Shown: piece after piece, positions 42,802 to 56,200 of the stretch
Layout: every line of letters starts with the position of its first letter
Position numbering within the stretch: position 1 is the first letter of the stretch
NCBI GenBank assembly: GCA_002261195.1
Contig: MVBO01000013.1
Coordinates: forward strand, 46,147-110,146
From: Bifiguratus adelaidae
Lineage: Eukaryota > Mucoromycota > Endogonomycetes > Endogonales
DNA: 64,000 nt
Direction: 5' to 3'
The notes under the pieces: generated by a model
Told to the model about the DNA's origin: nothing
The model's input: the letters and a program-made list of their open reading frames with translations, nothing else
The model's database searches: none
Translations under genes and position numbers: made by a program

Positions 42802-43895
42802 TCAAGACATATTGACTACAATCTTGCCAATGTTGGCATTCGCTTCCATGTGTTCATGGGCTGCCTTGATATCCTTCCAATCAAAGACCTTGTCAATGAA
42901 TAATTTAAATTGGGAATCCGGGGAAGATTTGCAAAAATGAGTAGCAATGACGTCCCTATAGACCGCATTGGCCAACCGCGTCTGGTATTCCTTTGAACGG
43001 GATCGAAGGCCGGTACCTTCGATCCGAAGGCGCTTAGCCAGCAATTGCGCCAAGTCGAACTTTTCGACCACAGAGCCTGGACCATGTGAGATGCACTTCT
43101 TGTTAACAATGACGACTTACCACTCATGAAGCCAAGCAGAGCCATACGGCCATCAATGGCAAGAGACTTTATGTTTTTGAGCCAATAGTCCTGACCCACA
43201 AAGTCAATAATGATGTCGACTCCCTTGTTGTCAGTCTCTCGAAGCACCACTTCATCGAATTTCTCAGTCTTGTAATTGATGCCCTTGTCGGCTCCTAGCT
43301 CTTCCACAAATTTGATCTTGTCCGCATTTCCTGCAGTCGCAAGGATTTTGCTCCTAGGCATGATGAGTAACAGTTGCGCTCAACGGTTTTTCCACACTTA
43401 CGCGCCTGCAGCTTTGGCAAGCTGAATGGCAGCAATGCCGACTCCGCTTGCGGCAGCATGGATCAAAATGCTATTACCGCGCTGAATACCAGTGATAAAG
43501 TGCAAGGCCTGATAGGCAGTGAACCAGGCTTCGGGAATCGAAGCAGCTTGTTCATAAGTCAGGGTATGACCCATAGACATAGCCATGCCTTCATCCATAG
43601 CCGCGTACTCGGCGTATGCTCCTCCATACATCAATCCAAACACCTTGTCGCCAACCTTGAATTTCTTGGCTTCGCTTCCGCATTCGACCACATCGCCCGC
43701 GCATTCTACCCCAAGAATCTGGCTAGCGCCTTTGGGAACCGGATAGTTGCCGTGACGCTGCAGGATATCCATACGATTCAAGGCGAAAGAATGGATTTTC
43801 ACCAGGATTTCATGGGGTTTGAGCGTAGGCTTGTCTGTTTCTCCAATATAGAGTTGAGAAGCATCACCAGGTTCCTTGACGAGTACGGCCTTCAT
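42802..43895 (-). CDS. Zinc-free quinone oxidoreductase (PIG3/TP53I3-like MDR enzyme)
   Basis: Exons complement(42802..43076, 43121..43353, 43402..43895), 333 aa. The N-terminal GroES-like half has MDILQRHGNYPVP, ILGVECAGDV and GDKVFGLMYGGAYAEYA. The Rossmann half has ILIHAAASGVGIAAIQLAKAAGA, the NADPH-binding AxxGxG region. It lacks the zinc ligands of alcohol dehydrogenases, as expected for quinone reductases. It probably reduces quinones or unsaturated aldehydes with NADPH in the cytosol. The stop is 83 bases from the convergent stop of the Kre9-domain gene, and the start is 125 bases from the divergent LRR gene. Confidence 0.93.
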
Positions 43896-44020
43896 GGTGT
43901 CGAGTAAGAGAGAGAGAGAAGTAAAAGAGCTGACTAAACACCTTTCAACGTCACAATTTAATTCATTATGTCAACCCCATTAGATCCATAGAACACGTCC
44001 AAAGGTGTCCTTTTTGGCTC

Positions 44021-45826
44021 ATGTCGGGTAAACGACGGCGTATCACCAGTGGCAAGGCTAGAAAAAGGGCAAGGCCAAATATTCATTCGGAGATACTCAA
44101 TGAGTGGGCAGCCAAGGACGATGCACGATATTCGGCCCAAGTATCCACGTCATTTCGACGTCGCCACGACACTGTTCCCAGTCTGTCTCTAATATGTATT
44201 CAAACGGTTGCCGACTACATCAAAGTGCTCGGAAATCCTGCCAATCGATCCTTTAGACACTTCTATACATTGCCGCTACATGTTATATCGGTGCTTCAAA
44301 AGCGACTCGTAGATACGTCTGCCTCGGACCTCAACGAGGAGCTTGTCAAAGTGATCTTTCTTAACCCGCATAGCGTCAGCATCTCGCTCGCTGGTCTTCA
44401 ATGGGTATCTTCCAGAACTATCAATGCTCTGATCCAACGAATATCAACGACGGAATCGTCCATGATTCGGCATTTATGTCTCAATGGGCAAACGACGCTG
44501 ACCGACACCCTCTTGGCGCGACTCATGAAGCAGTTACCCTTGTTGGAGAAGGTGGAGCTAAAGGGATGTATCAAGTGCAGCGACGTCACGATGCTTGCTA
44601 TGGCAGATTTGTGCAGCGAATCCTTGACACACCTCAACATTAGCTATACAACGGTGACTCGAGATGCTTTGGCCGTACTGATTGGCAAATGCACCAAGCT
44701 ACAGGTGCTAAAAATGGTGCTGATGCATCTTGGCGATCCAGAGTTTGATCATATATTACGGCAAGCGTTCTGCGTAGCATCTCGCTCTAAGGATTCAGAC
44801 CTTCTAACGGCCCGGAACACCATCCTTGAAAAGGGGTATGAGCTACCCTTACATCGACTGACCAATTGGAAAATCCGAGGGTGTCGGGTAGGAACATCGA
44901 GTGTAGAGCGATGGTTGCGGTATTGCGAACCAGCATTAGAGCGCCTTGATCTCTGCAGTACGCGAGTTCACAAATTGGAACCGATCCTCAACTACCTGTG
45001 CCGACAATTGCCAGAAACCGACTCTTTGCATGCCAAACCATACACCTCCACTCTTCAAAAGCTCAACATTAGCAGTTGCGAACTCTCGCAAGAGGATGCC
45101 ACCTCACTATGGAAGCGACTAGGCGGCATTGCAGATTCTCAATTCCACACATTGAACTCTGGGCGAGTCTATTTTGGAGCAATGAAGGTGGAACTCAATG
45201 ATCATATCCTTCGGGATAACCTCACCAGCATCGGTCTGCTCAACCTCCGTTCGCTTTCCCTTTGGGGTAATGTTGCGGTTGGCCGCTGCGGTGCAATGGA
45301 ACCGCACGGTACAGATCGCCAAAAAGCCCTTCATACGGCTTTGCGACATTTGCGCGGTACCCTTGTCCGACTCAATCTTGGACATACAAGTGTTGACGTT
45401 TTCGATTTGACAGGGCTAGCCTTGAAGCCCGAAGCGGACGATATTATGCCTCAACTAGACTTTATTTTCGACGATCCGGAGATGTTTATTGTCAATCACG
45501 TCCTCGAGGACTTGGACTTGTCTGGGACAAATGTGAATGACGACGTAAGTTATGGCTTTACCACTTGACCTTCTTGAAGCTAATCTTGGCGTAGATACAT
45601 CGCCTCTTTCAATATCTTCCCAATCTGCGACGTCTCAATTTGTCTGGGACTCGCGTTACAGGTAGGCGATAAATCGACACCAGAGACAATGACTGACATG
45701 TGCCCTCTAGAGCTGACTGTCATGACGGCCATTCGAGAGTGTCCCTTGTTGACAAGCTTTGATCTGACGTCGTGCCGAGGGATCGATGTGCGCGATCGAC
45801 GGCATGCCTTTGAAAAGTGGGGTTAG
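44021..45826 (+). CDS. Leucine-rich-repeat protein
   Basis: Exons join(44021..45544, 45595..45661, 45711..45826), 568 aa. A basic N-terminus (KRRRITSGKARKRARP) looks like a nuclear signal. Leucine-rich repeats of the cysteine-containing/RNase-inhibitor type then run to the C-terminus: LPLLEKVELKGCIKCSD, LTHLNISYTTVT, LERLDLCSTRVH, LQKLNISSCELS, LVRLNLGHTSVD, LEDLDLSGTNVND, LRRLNLSGTRVT, and LTSFDLTSCRG. F-box or Amn1/Rad7-like proteins have this repeat type, but no F-box motif is certain. Function unknown; a substrate-recognition role in ubiquitination is only a guess. Confidence 0.8.
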
Positions 45827-45915
45827 TGCCACCTAACATTTTTCCGGCGTTAGAACAGCACAGCGTCATGCTCTGTATCTCTAAGTCTACATGTATTACA
45901 AGATATGTACACTAG

Positions 45916-47046
45916 TTAATCCGCTACCTGCATCAAGACATCTGCTCGAGCGTTCAAGTCGCGCATGTACTCTCCTTCTCGTCCTTCTCCGAATGAAGCT
46001 GGGATACCATTGTCCATGATCGCATCCATAGAATTCTCCGTTGGCATTTCGAAAATAACATTGTGCTTCATATTGAACTTTACGCTTCGCTGTCGTTTAG
46101 ACTCGTCCGCTTGCCCTCCATTGGGATCTGTAGACGTTGGGCCCTTGTGGTTTCCAGGAATCACATGGCCATCACTTGGTACATACCGCCGACGTGATCG
46201 TGCCCGCTGCTCCCTTGCTTCTCGTTCTTGTCTGACCCGCCATGACTTCAACTGATCCTGCCTTTTGAGCTCCCGTGCTCGCTTTTCTTTGAGCGTTGAT
46301 GGTGCTGGTATTGGTACTTCGTCCTCCGCCATGTCTGTGTCTTGGGTATCTTTGGTTATGGGGACAGTGCTGGAAGCATCGCCTCGGCTATTGTTTAGTT
46401 TTCGGCTCTTGACGCCAGATCGGACATCCCGAGGATTGAGTCCAAGCTTGGTCGGTTCGTGGGTGGTCAATGTCGTAGAATTGAACGGCCTTTTGGTGGA
46501 TATTTTTCTGTTCTCGAACGGTTTTCGCAAGGATGTGGATGTTTCGGGTTTGACGGCAGGCCGGACGAGGTCCGTATTGCCACGTGCATCCAATTTCGAA
46601 GTGGGTGTAGAGGATGAACGTTGTTGTTGTAACTGTGTCTTGCCATGTATACTATGTAATCGCCGCGCAAAGTTGAAGGCCTCTTGCTCAGACGAAACTT
46701 GGGTAGCTTGGCTGCTACCGTTCACTGAATGCTCGCTATCAGGTGAATGCTGCGCCGCAAACACGCCAGGGCTTCCGTTATCCGCTCGTGGATCCATATC
46801 CGTGCTGCCAATACTGTTCTCTGCCATCAAAACCGGAACTTTCGCTTCAGGCAATGCTTCAAGTGATAGACGCCGCAGCTTCTGTTCTACGCCAGAGCCC
46901 GTTTCGGCCTCGCTCACATCGTCTTGATCCGCTTGCGTATTGGTTGCCAGTCCATCTCCAAACAGGACTCGTGACGATCGCTTAAACGTACTTAGACCAT
47001 TCTGAGACCATGATATCCGCTGATGTAGCGTGCCAATAGGACACAT
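45916..47046 (-). CDS. Unrecognised disordered basic protein
   Basis: A single exon, 376 aa from MCPIGTLHQRISWSQ. An in-frame extension upstream to 47325 exists, but it runs through the divergent gene's start and the CACGTG box, so 47046 is preferred. The protein is rich in Ser, Thr, Arg, Lys and Gln. A charged helix (LKEKRARELKRQDQLKSWRV, then REREAREQRARSRRRY) precedes a short conserved-looking end, RSVKFNMKHNVIFEMPTENS. Near the N-terminus is FKRSSRVLFGDGL. No known domain. The basic helix suggests nucleic-acid or cytoskeletal binding, which is inference. The start codon is 166 bases from that of the giant HYDIN-like gene. Confidence 0.65.
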   Translation of the reverse strand: MCPIGTLHQRISWSQNGLSTFKRSSRVLFGDGLATNTQADQDDVSEAETGSGVEQKLRRLSLEALPEAKVPVLMAENSIGSTDMDPRADNGSPGVFAAQHSPDSEHSVNGSSQATQVSSEQEAFNFARRLHSIHGKTQLQQQRSSSTPTSKLDARGNTDLVRPAVKPETSTSLRKPFENRKISTKRPFNSTTLTTHEPTKLGLNPRDVRSGVKSRKLNNSRGDASSTVPITKDTQDTDMAEDEVPIPAPSTLKEKRARELKRQDQLKSWRVRQEREAREQRARSRRRYVPSDGHVIPGNHKGPTSTDPNGGQADESKRQRSVKFNMKHNVIFEMPTENSMDAIMDNGIPASFGEGREGEYMRDLNARADVLMQVAD

Positions 47047-47105
47047 GGCTGCCAGTCGATGCCGTACCGCATTCTGCGCACAAGACGTGTGACCCAGTGG
47101 CTGTT

Positions 47106-47111
47106 CACGTG
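47106..47111. promoter_or_regulatory. CACGTG box upstream of the giant HYDIN-like gene
   Basis: ttcacgtgatc lies between the divergent start codons at 47046 and 47213, 59 and 101 bases from them. The same TCACGTGATC core occurs at 35855. Confidence 0.45.
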
Positions 47112-47212
47112 ATCCGCTTTCCTTGTTTGGACATCTTGCAACGGTTGTCGCCGATACGGTTACTGCACTGAACGATGGTCGGCTGCCGCAAGAAACGGGA
47201 GAGCTAGTAAAC

Positions 47213-50200
47213 ATGGAACACATGGCCCCAGCGCTCGTGGAGATTGAAGGCGTTGTGGGGCGCATTACGTTGGAGAATGTGTACTTGAACGGATTACATG
47301 CGCTGAAGCGAATCACTTTGCGCAATCGCTCTTCGGAACTCCTGGTGGCAAATTTATCTAGCGACTTGGAAGGACAGATTGGATTCCAACTTCAAAACGA
47401 GAACATTCTGACGGATGAAACATCGGCAGCTTTGGCCGCTTCAGATACCCTGGCGCAACAGCCACAAAATGATGGCAATCCGGATACGGCGCTGTCGGTC
47501 AAAGATGGGACAGATAATCGTCCGAGCATAACGAGCAACACTCCGGCAGCATCTTCCTTGGTGCACGAGAATACCAATATGGCCGACTTCAACGAACTGT
47601 TCAATTATGTGGATTTTGTTCACCAAGTTCATCTCCTTCCTCATCAGTCCAAAGATATCATCTTGTCCTTTCTACCTTCTTCGAAGGAGCAAAAAGGTCC
47701 AACGTTTTCGAATGTCGGATATACGGACGAACGAAGGCATGATGGAGAAGCAAGTAAGGAAGACGATAGCGATCATCAAGCACTGCAAGCTATGGGTGAA
47801 GACGACGACGAACTACATTATTCTTCTGACGTTTCCGGCATAATCAAGCTATCGGCTCGCCCATTGAATGACCAAAGCGAGCAAACATATGATGCGCTCC
47901 ATCAGACCGTCAGTTACGAATTCCACGCGTCGGTCTGTCGAAGCGTGATGTGGTGCGACATCAGCGAGATTGGATTAGATTTTGACGACTGCATTGTCGG
48001 CGGCACTTATTTTAAGGATTTCACGATATGGAACCGATCGGAGATTGAACTATACTGGACGATCAACACTTTAGATGTGTCTGTTCCAAGCCGGCAAGAC
48101 TGGTTGCGCTTTACAGATTATGACACCGGTGAGGTCACTGGACATGAGCCTATTGGAGGCTTCTCGTTTCGCAGAATCAGGGTGACCTTCAAGCCAAAAG
48201 ACATTGGTGATTTTACTTACCACCTGCAGCTGGAGAATTTGAACGATGCTCACAACATTGTCAGCAGCCCGTTACATGCCACTGTTCGTGCTGTTCATCG
48301 TGAAGAGTCCTTGTTGATAAGTACGGGGAATACCTTGGACTTTAGCGATTGCTGTGCTGGAATTCCCACGAAACGTGAATTGGTGATCAAGAATATGTCT
48401 GATCAAGCCATGGAGATACATCTAGCGACCGAAGACGCAGACGTTACATACGAATTTACAACGATCACCACACAGCAGCCAACTGATTCGGCGTACTTTG
48501 GGATTGATAGCGAGTCCCGAGACAATTTCTCGGTGAAATGGACTAGCGAGCTTACCGCACAGCGATCAGCGGCAGCAACAGACGCGAGCGATGTGGTTTC
48601 GGATCGCCTGAGTCAGTCCTACCGTAGCCCAAGTATCCAGAGCAGTTCTAGATACTATGAAGAGGGCAGAGGTCGAAAGCGTATGGAGAGTGGAACGAAT
48701 GTAGCTGACTCCGACGACGATACGTACACAGATTCTGCCGTCACACCGAATGATGGCGCTGTACGAACCCTAGTGACCAAGATAGAAGACATGGCACTCA
48801 AGCCTGGATCCGAGAAGACCATCAACGTTCTCTACACCCCGAAAAAAGATCAGTCAGCTGCTGGTTTCAAGGCTGGTCAACTTCTACGCAAGACTTTCAA
48901 AATCATCATTTCTTATGGTCTGCTCGGGTCAACCGGTCAGAAGAATCGGAAGACTATTCAATGCAAAGCAAGAGCATGCACCTCCTTTGTTGAAGTATCA
49001 CCTCGGATACTGAACTTTGGCGACACCGACGTCGGTACCCTCAAGTCCCTTCCCATTCACATTTACAACCGCGCAGAACTCACCGCACGCGTAAGACTCG
49101 ATTTCACGTCCAAGATTCTCAATTGCTACTGTGGCGAAATCGTTATCCCGCCATTGCAATCAATCGACGTCAAACTCGACATGTATCCCCGCAAAGTGAA
49201 TCCTGAATACCGCAAGCAACTCAAGTTGATCAACCTTCAAAACCGCGACGATGATCACATTATCGAGGTTCGGAGCACCAATATCGACAAGAATCGCGTC
49301 ACGTTTCATTCCTTGTTCTATCGGATTCTGACAGCTACCGGAGCTAATTATTTAGATTTTGGATCCCTAGTACTTAATTCACCAGCTATTCGCATCTTCA
49401 CCGTCGACAATATAAGCCCGAAGCGACTCGGATTGAATCTTGCCACATCCTCCCCCTCCGAAATCAAGACTTATGTCGTCAATCGATCGAAACAAGTTAA
49501 CAAAGAGGATCACTCACACACCAATAATTCGCAATCGAACGCTCAACCCAATATTAACGCGCACGCGGTCTCTGCGAAGGACCGGTTCAATCCTCTGCCA
49601 AAGCAAGCATTCAGACTGGGGGGTACGAAACAGGAAGCTTCAGATGATACATGGGACGACTCCAAGAACGTTAAGCGCCAATCTTCCGGTAAAGTCGGCG
49701 CAAAAAGGCTTGGTAGATCAAACACCACCTATCTAGATTTGGCTTCTGATCCAGCCATGACTCGAAACTCTCGACGTCATGCAGGGCAGAAGCCAGTTCG
49801 CGCCGATGGCGCAATTCAGACGACCTTTAGGCACGCCGTCTTGAACCGAAACTCTCGCAGTAAACATCGACGATCAAGTGTAACGTTCGAGAAGGAAGCA
49901 GGCTCACGACTAGATGGCAAAGCAGTTAATATTACATCTGGCCATCGCCTCAATCCGGAGCGGTCTTCTTCGGAGGGTATCGTGACCGCAAATCAGTTAC
50001 AACGTCGTCCGATCGGATTGAGCGGGTTGAGGGCTCATTCACGTCGGCGTCTTATCCAAGACTCGTCGTCGACTGGGGAGACGATAGAAGGGAAGATCAT
50101 CAAGCTGGAGCGACAATCGACCAAGAAGGCGCCAATATTCGCGAATGTGGCCGCGGAAGAAAAATATGTGCGAAGCCAGCTCAAGTGGAGGGAGGACCTG

Positions 50201-53200
50201 CAGAAGCTGGTTACCAGCAATGAACTCAAGGAAGTTGGCGACGTGCTGGTTGAAGCCGAGAGTGAAGAGGATGTTATCGTGGTTTACACTCCAAGCGGTG
50301 ATCTTCGACCAAATATTCAAGGTATCCCAAAGAAGGTCGATGCCAAGCTCTTTTTGAGGCTTGTGGAGTTTGACAGAGACATTGAGCAAACACAATTCGA
50401 TTCATTGCTCAAAGACGCGGACGATCTTATCCCCGTTCGCGAGCTTTTGATGCGGTCATCTATATCTCGATCCGTGATGAGCTTGGGGCAGAAGAACATT
50501 AATTTCGGTATTTGCGAACGTAACGAACGGCGAACGAGGAGCATCGTCATTCGCAATAGGAGCGAGCTGCCACTCCTCTATGCCTTCAAGAAAAGTGGAT
50601 CAATAGCATCGAGCGATATCAGTATTGAAGGTGGACGGTACGGTATTGTTCGGTCGTTTGCAAGGAAAGAGGTTGAATTCATCTTCGAACCGACATTGCA
50701 CGGAACCTATTTTGAAAGATTGGCGGTCCAAAATGTTCAAGATGGACGTAGCGAGCAAGTTATCTCCGTCAAGGCACAGATTCGCAAACCCCCAACGTTC
50801 GAAGTCCGGGCATCAGATCTCGAATTTGGTATTTGTCCCATCAATAGCACAAGCTCTCATCGCGGTAGAATCGTTTTGACGAACACGACAACAAAGAATC
50901 GGACATACATCATCACATACACCCTAGCGGAAGAAGAGCAGAGAAAGGGAGCAATTAACCTCCAGTTTGTCGTCGCTGACGATGCCACAATGTCTTTGAG
51001 CAAGGAGGCGGAAGAAGAGCTGGAGCATCTAGAGCAGAAACTAAAGATTGCTCAACGCAAAGGGCAGGAAGACAAGGTAACCAAATACGAAAAGAAGTTG
51101 CAGACGTTACGACCTCCTTCATCACCGCAAGTGAATCAGAAAATAGAGTCGCCGCTTCCAGCATCTTACGACGAACACACCAACGACACTGTTCAGCCCG
51201 ATCCAAGCTCTACTATAAACGTTGACGGGTCAGCGAAGAAAACTGTGGAAGTTCGTTTACATTGTTCAGGAGACTTCGAGTTGCCGCAACTGCAGCATGA
51301 AGTATGTGGCACAATTGTTATCCATGAACTGAAGAATATGGATTACCGCAAGAGCGTTTCGTTTTCAGTCATTCCAGTCCCAATGGGAAATCACAACCTT
51401 CTCAAATCGAAGGTGCAGGATCGACAAGCAAGCAAGTTGACGCGTGCATCGTCTCTGTCTACTCGCGTGCCGACTATATCGCCAAGTTTGCCGAAAGCCT
51501 TGATCTTCATCGAGACTCCGGATCTTGACGTCGGAAGGCTTGAGTTCAACGTTACCTCCTCGTTCTATCTCAAGCTTTGCAGTTCTTCTGAGTTGGAGCT
51601 AAGTTATAAGCTTTTGGCAGACGAGAAAGATGAAGGCTTTTTTCAATTCGAGGAGCCGCATGGAACTCTGGCTCCCCATGAGCACAGAAAAGTCTTTTTC
51701 AAGATCACTCCTGTCAAGCTTGGAAGACAAAGCCATTCGTTGACTCTAGAAGTCAGGGATCCTGTCATTCGACTGCCATATAGTATCCGCTGTGTAGCAC
51801 ACCGGCCAAAATACCTTCAGTTTCCTTCATTAGGCGACGATGCAAATGATCAATTGGATCTTGGCTTCTGTTATGTTGATTCTGGAAGCAAGTACTCTCA
51901 AGTCACGCCATTGCTGGTACAAAATGTGACGGATGATGATATTTACATATCGTGTCAAAGCAATCTCACGCATCAAGTCTGCGTTTTCCTGGACGAAGCC
52001 GGCGAGCGTGGCCAGGTAGTAAACACCTTGCTCAGACGCCGCGCAGTCATGACTGTGTGGGTGGCATTGCAACCAAGCCTTCTAGGCGGCCTCCTATACA
52101 AGAACTCATCGAACTCCTCGATTCAAAACAAGGACAAAGGCCGCGGTGTCGCGAGTACTGGCAATGATAAGGATCAAGAGCTTGAAGATGAATGCCGCAC
52201 GCTAGTTGGTGGGCTGAAGTTTTCCGTTTATACGTCTTCAAAATCAAGCGAAGCCGCAGTCGACGCGCCACAAGATGACATGGACCTGATGTTAAGTCAG
52301 ACCGTGAAGTTTACGTCCTTGATTGGCCAGTCTCATTTAGCAGTATCTCATTCCATCATTCACCTCGGATACACAACACATCTGGAACAGACTTTCTACG
52401 GTGCATTCAGTGTCACGAACCTCTCCGGACGTTTGCCTCTCGATTATTTCATTGAATGTCTATCTGGCAACATCTTCCTCGATCACGTTAAAGGCACATT
52501 GGATGGCTGGAATATAAAACAGGATCCCTTGATGCAAAAGAAACGTGATCCAAAGGACCCTGTTGACGTCACCACACGGGCACGCAGTAAAGCTCAGATT
52601 ACCTTCCGGCTCACACCTGTCGCCTACGGTTTGTTCCAAGAAAGAATCGTCGTGCACAACCTTAACAACTCGGAAGAAGTGTTCGACGTGACCGTGACAT
52701 TACTGGTCGACGACAATCGCTTATTGTGTACAGTCCACGATGTCGTTCATCCTCTTGCATTGAGTTCGAAGCGAACATCAATTTGCTCCTTTTATTCCAA
52801 CTCATCCGACCTTGATGTTCGAAATCGGGATGCCGTTCATCTTCCATTAATTGAATGGAAAAATATTCCGCTCGCTATGATGGATTCCGACGAAAATCAC
52901 ACTCTGAGAGTCATCGAAACAATGCACGACAATCCGCTTGTCGGTTCCATATACCCGCTGTCTAGACGTTTGACAATCACGAACGTTACATCAGAACCGT
53001 TGTCAATTTTTGCCTCATCCGACCTCACTATTGCTGTTCGCACTGTAAATACACTGCAGCTCGACAGCAGATTTGCAGCGGATACGAACGCTTCCAATCA
53101 AGGATACAAGTCTGCAGTCTTCACATTGGAGGCCGGCCAACGTCTCGAGCTTGACATACGTTATCCTTGGCATCCCGAAATCGCTGACGAGTATGCGAAT

Positions 53201-56200
53201 GAAATGCACTTGGGACGCCGTACAACATTGTCAGGTGTGCTCTCGTTCATAGAAAACACCACTTTGCGCGTTCTTAAGCTCTATGAGCTCAAAGCGACCT
53301 TCTGTGAGTCCATTGGAGTATTCGACAGGAGCTCTCTTGATCTCGGCAAAGCTGGTTATACCAACAATTGGGCGGACATACCGTTTGATATCCCGCTTCG
53401 CAATCAATCGGAAGTACCTTTACTCCTCAGTCTCGAGTACTCGGACGTTTGTTCACCATCTTTGACAGACGAACTGCGCGATTTGGACGAGAGTATCGGT
53501 AGTATCGTCCATCTGGACGCGCTCGCGGAGGATTCGGTCGCTTGCAAATTTTCACCAAAGCTGCTACGTGATGGCGACAATGGTGACAAGGTTTTCAAGA
53601 TCCGAGCTCGGAATCTGATGAATCCACGTCGAGACCTGGAATTCCATGTCCATGTCCATGTTGCCGGTATTGAAATGCAATATGAACGTTTGGTGGATGG
53701 TGAAATTATATTGCCGACTCTCAATTATCCACTAATCACATCTGACGTTGCCTGCGATGCGTGGTTCAGCGTCTGGAATCCAACTGACGAAGATGTAAGG
53801 ATCGAAGCAGCCGTGGAAACCGAAGAAGACATCGCTGATCTGCTGACAATCGATGCTCTCTCGCGCTTCTCAAACTCTCCACTGAAGGGAGGGATTCCGG
53901 TGCCGCCGAACGGCAAACTCGAGATAAGGGTTCGAGCACGTCCGAGGGTTGACAAATATCCGTCGATGAAGCAAATTCGCTCCTCTACGAAGGATATTCT
54001 ACTTGGCTCATTATTGGTGACAGCCCGTTCCCAATACGTGATGGATACGTCCGCCAAGATCAGCAACCGAATTCCAATTCGCGGTTCTCTTCAAGAAGTT
54101 CCCATCTTCAACGTCACCAAACGTCATTTGGAATACACACGTGTGATCACTACGGGCGTTAGCGAAGACCCAGCCAACCTCGATGCATATGACAACAGCT
54201 CCCGAACAATTGTGGATTCTCTTATGGTTCCAAAGACGGATGCTTTCCAAATCATCAATATATCCGATAGCCTTTCCTTATCTTGGAACCTGGACGCAAT
54301 AGAATGTTCCGAATTACGACCTTTCCTCCAATTGTTCTCCGACACGCTTGATGGTAGCGATATCTTACCATTCACGGTTCCTCCAAGAGGAAAGCTATCG
54401 CTGCGACTCGATTTGAGTAGCTTGCCTTGCCATTTGAGCGGCAACTTTAATTTCAAAATCCGGGATCGCCGCTCGCCTACGCATCAGGGCAGCACGATCA
54501 AGCTTACGATTCGAGAGGAAAGGAGACTGGCCCAAACTCCTAAATTGATAATAAAAGATCAAACAGTAGAGCCATCTCCTAGGACGCCAAGACAAGATGG
54601 AGAAGGTCGATTTTCACCACCATCTTACTGGGACATTGATCAGAGAGCCATGCCGGTGATGGTACTCAAAGGCTGCAAGCGATTAGGAGAGCAATCAGAC
54701 TTTGGTGGTCGTTACGCTCTAGATCTCGGCCAACAGGACCAAGGCAGCAATATCGGGACAAGGAAACTTATCCTGGAGAATCGAGAACCAGTCGCTGTAA
54801 GCTATAGTATCAAGATTGTCGGCGGGACTCAAGATTCCTGGTTTCAACTAAACCGGACCGAAGGCACCATTGACGCCATTGATCAGCAACATGGCTCACC
54901 GGAGAGTGCAACAATTACGCTCTCTTTCCAAACGAACTCTCGAAATGTGTATTGCTCTTATTTGGTGATCACGAATGTGAATAACCCAGCCGATACAAAG
55001 ACGGTGCGATTGACAATGGAGGCAGGTACTCGCGCATTCTTTGAGAATCGTCGGCTTATCCATCGTCATTGGAAATAGGTCGTAGCCAGACAGAACCTCC
55101 GACGAGGCTTAATTGCCACCGGCAACGAGCCGGCAAGGGTGTTCGACGTCTTTGTCAATGGTGTCGACACTAAGCAATCCTCTATTGAGATGCTGAATCT
55201 GTATTATGGTGCGGAATATACGGCTAGATGCATGGTGATTTATAATCGTGAATCTGTTCCTCTCGAATTCTCGGTAAGTGTACACTCTTCTGCATAAAAT
55301 AATCACTGAGCATTTTCTTAGCTCATGACGAACTTGCCGCATGACGATCCGAGCGAAATCGTTTTCTCGACATCTCGCATGGCCCCGAAGCTTTTCAAGT
55401 CCCTGACAATAGGGCCACACGAGAATGTTCGTATCTATATTCGGTTTCGACCATTACCGACCGATAAAGCATTGTTCGACGGTGGTAATGCGCAGATTGC
55501 TCAGGATGCTGTCGAACTGAAGCGCCTGGAGATTTACGTCAATTGCCGTCTGGTGAAAGATTATCAGCAAATTATAGTGCTTGAGGCAGAATGTCGACAG
55601 CCAGCTTTCCGCATCCAATATCCAGAGTTTGAATCTCTCATGGGTAAGTCTGATAAGAATGAAATTTTCACAACAAATCGCTAAATCGAAACCTTAGGTT
55701 CAATACATCGTTTGGATTCGGGAAAGACACGAGCCTGGGATGTCACTTTTGATATCGGCGCGCGCAATTTGGAAATCGACAATCTCCTGGATGATGTGCT
55801 TGAGTACGAGATTGCCAACGATACCATGTACTTCAGTTTGGAGTATGAATATCCCAGCAAGACTATACCGGGGCAGTCTACTCATGTGGTTCGCGTTGTT
55901 CCGAACATTTCGGCCATCAAGAACTATGGTGAGACCCTTTGGCGGGAAAAGTACGTTCAAGAATACATTACCATCTACAACAAGCAAAGGCCGGATGAAA
56001 ACTATTGGGTACCTCTCAGGCTCAGTTTTGGACATATTGCCAACTTTCAGGTACGCGATCAACGGCAAGCTTTGCCTGAACGATGAAAACTGATGGCTTT
56101 CGTCCCAGCTGGCTTATGGTTACCGGACTTCATTTGCCTACAATATTCTAGAGGATCATATTGTAAAGTTCCTCACCGAGTTCTCATCGAACAAAATTGT

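Noticed and set aside
47123-47212. Earlier start for the giant gene
   Set aside because: The open frame has no ATG before 47213; 47123 is a TTG.
47047-47325. N-terminal extension of the disordered minus-strand protein
   Set aside because: The extension would overlap the start of the giant gene and the CACGTG box; the Met at 47046 gives normal spacing.
55022-55078. Stop codon at 55076-55078 as the true end of the giant protein
   Set aside because: The next exons continue the same frame for about 440 residues with good introns, and a 57-nt GC-AG intron joins VRLTME to VVARQN as one strand.
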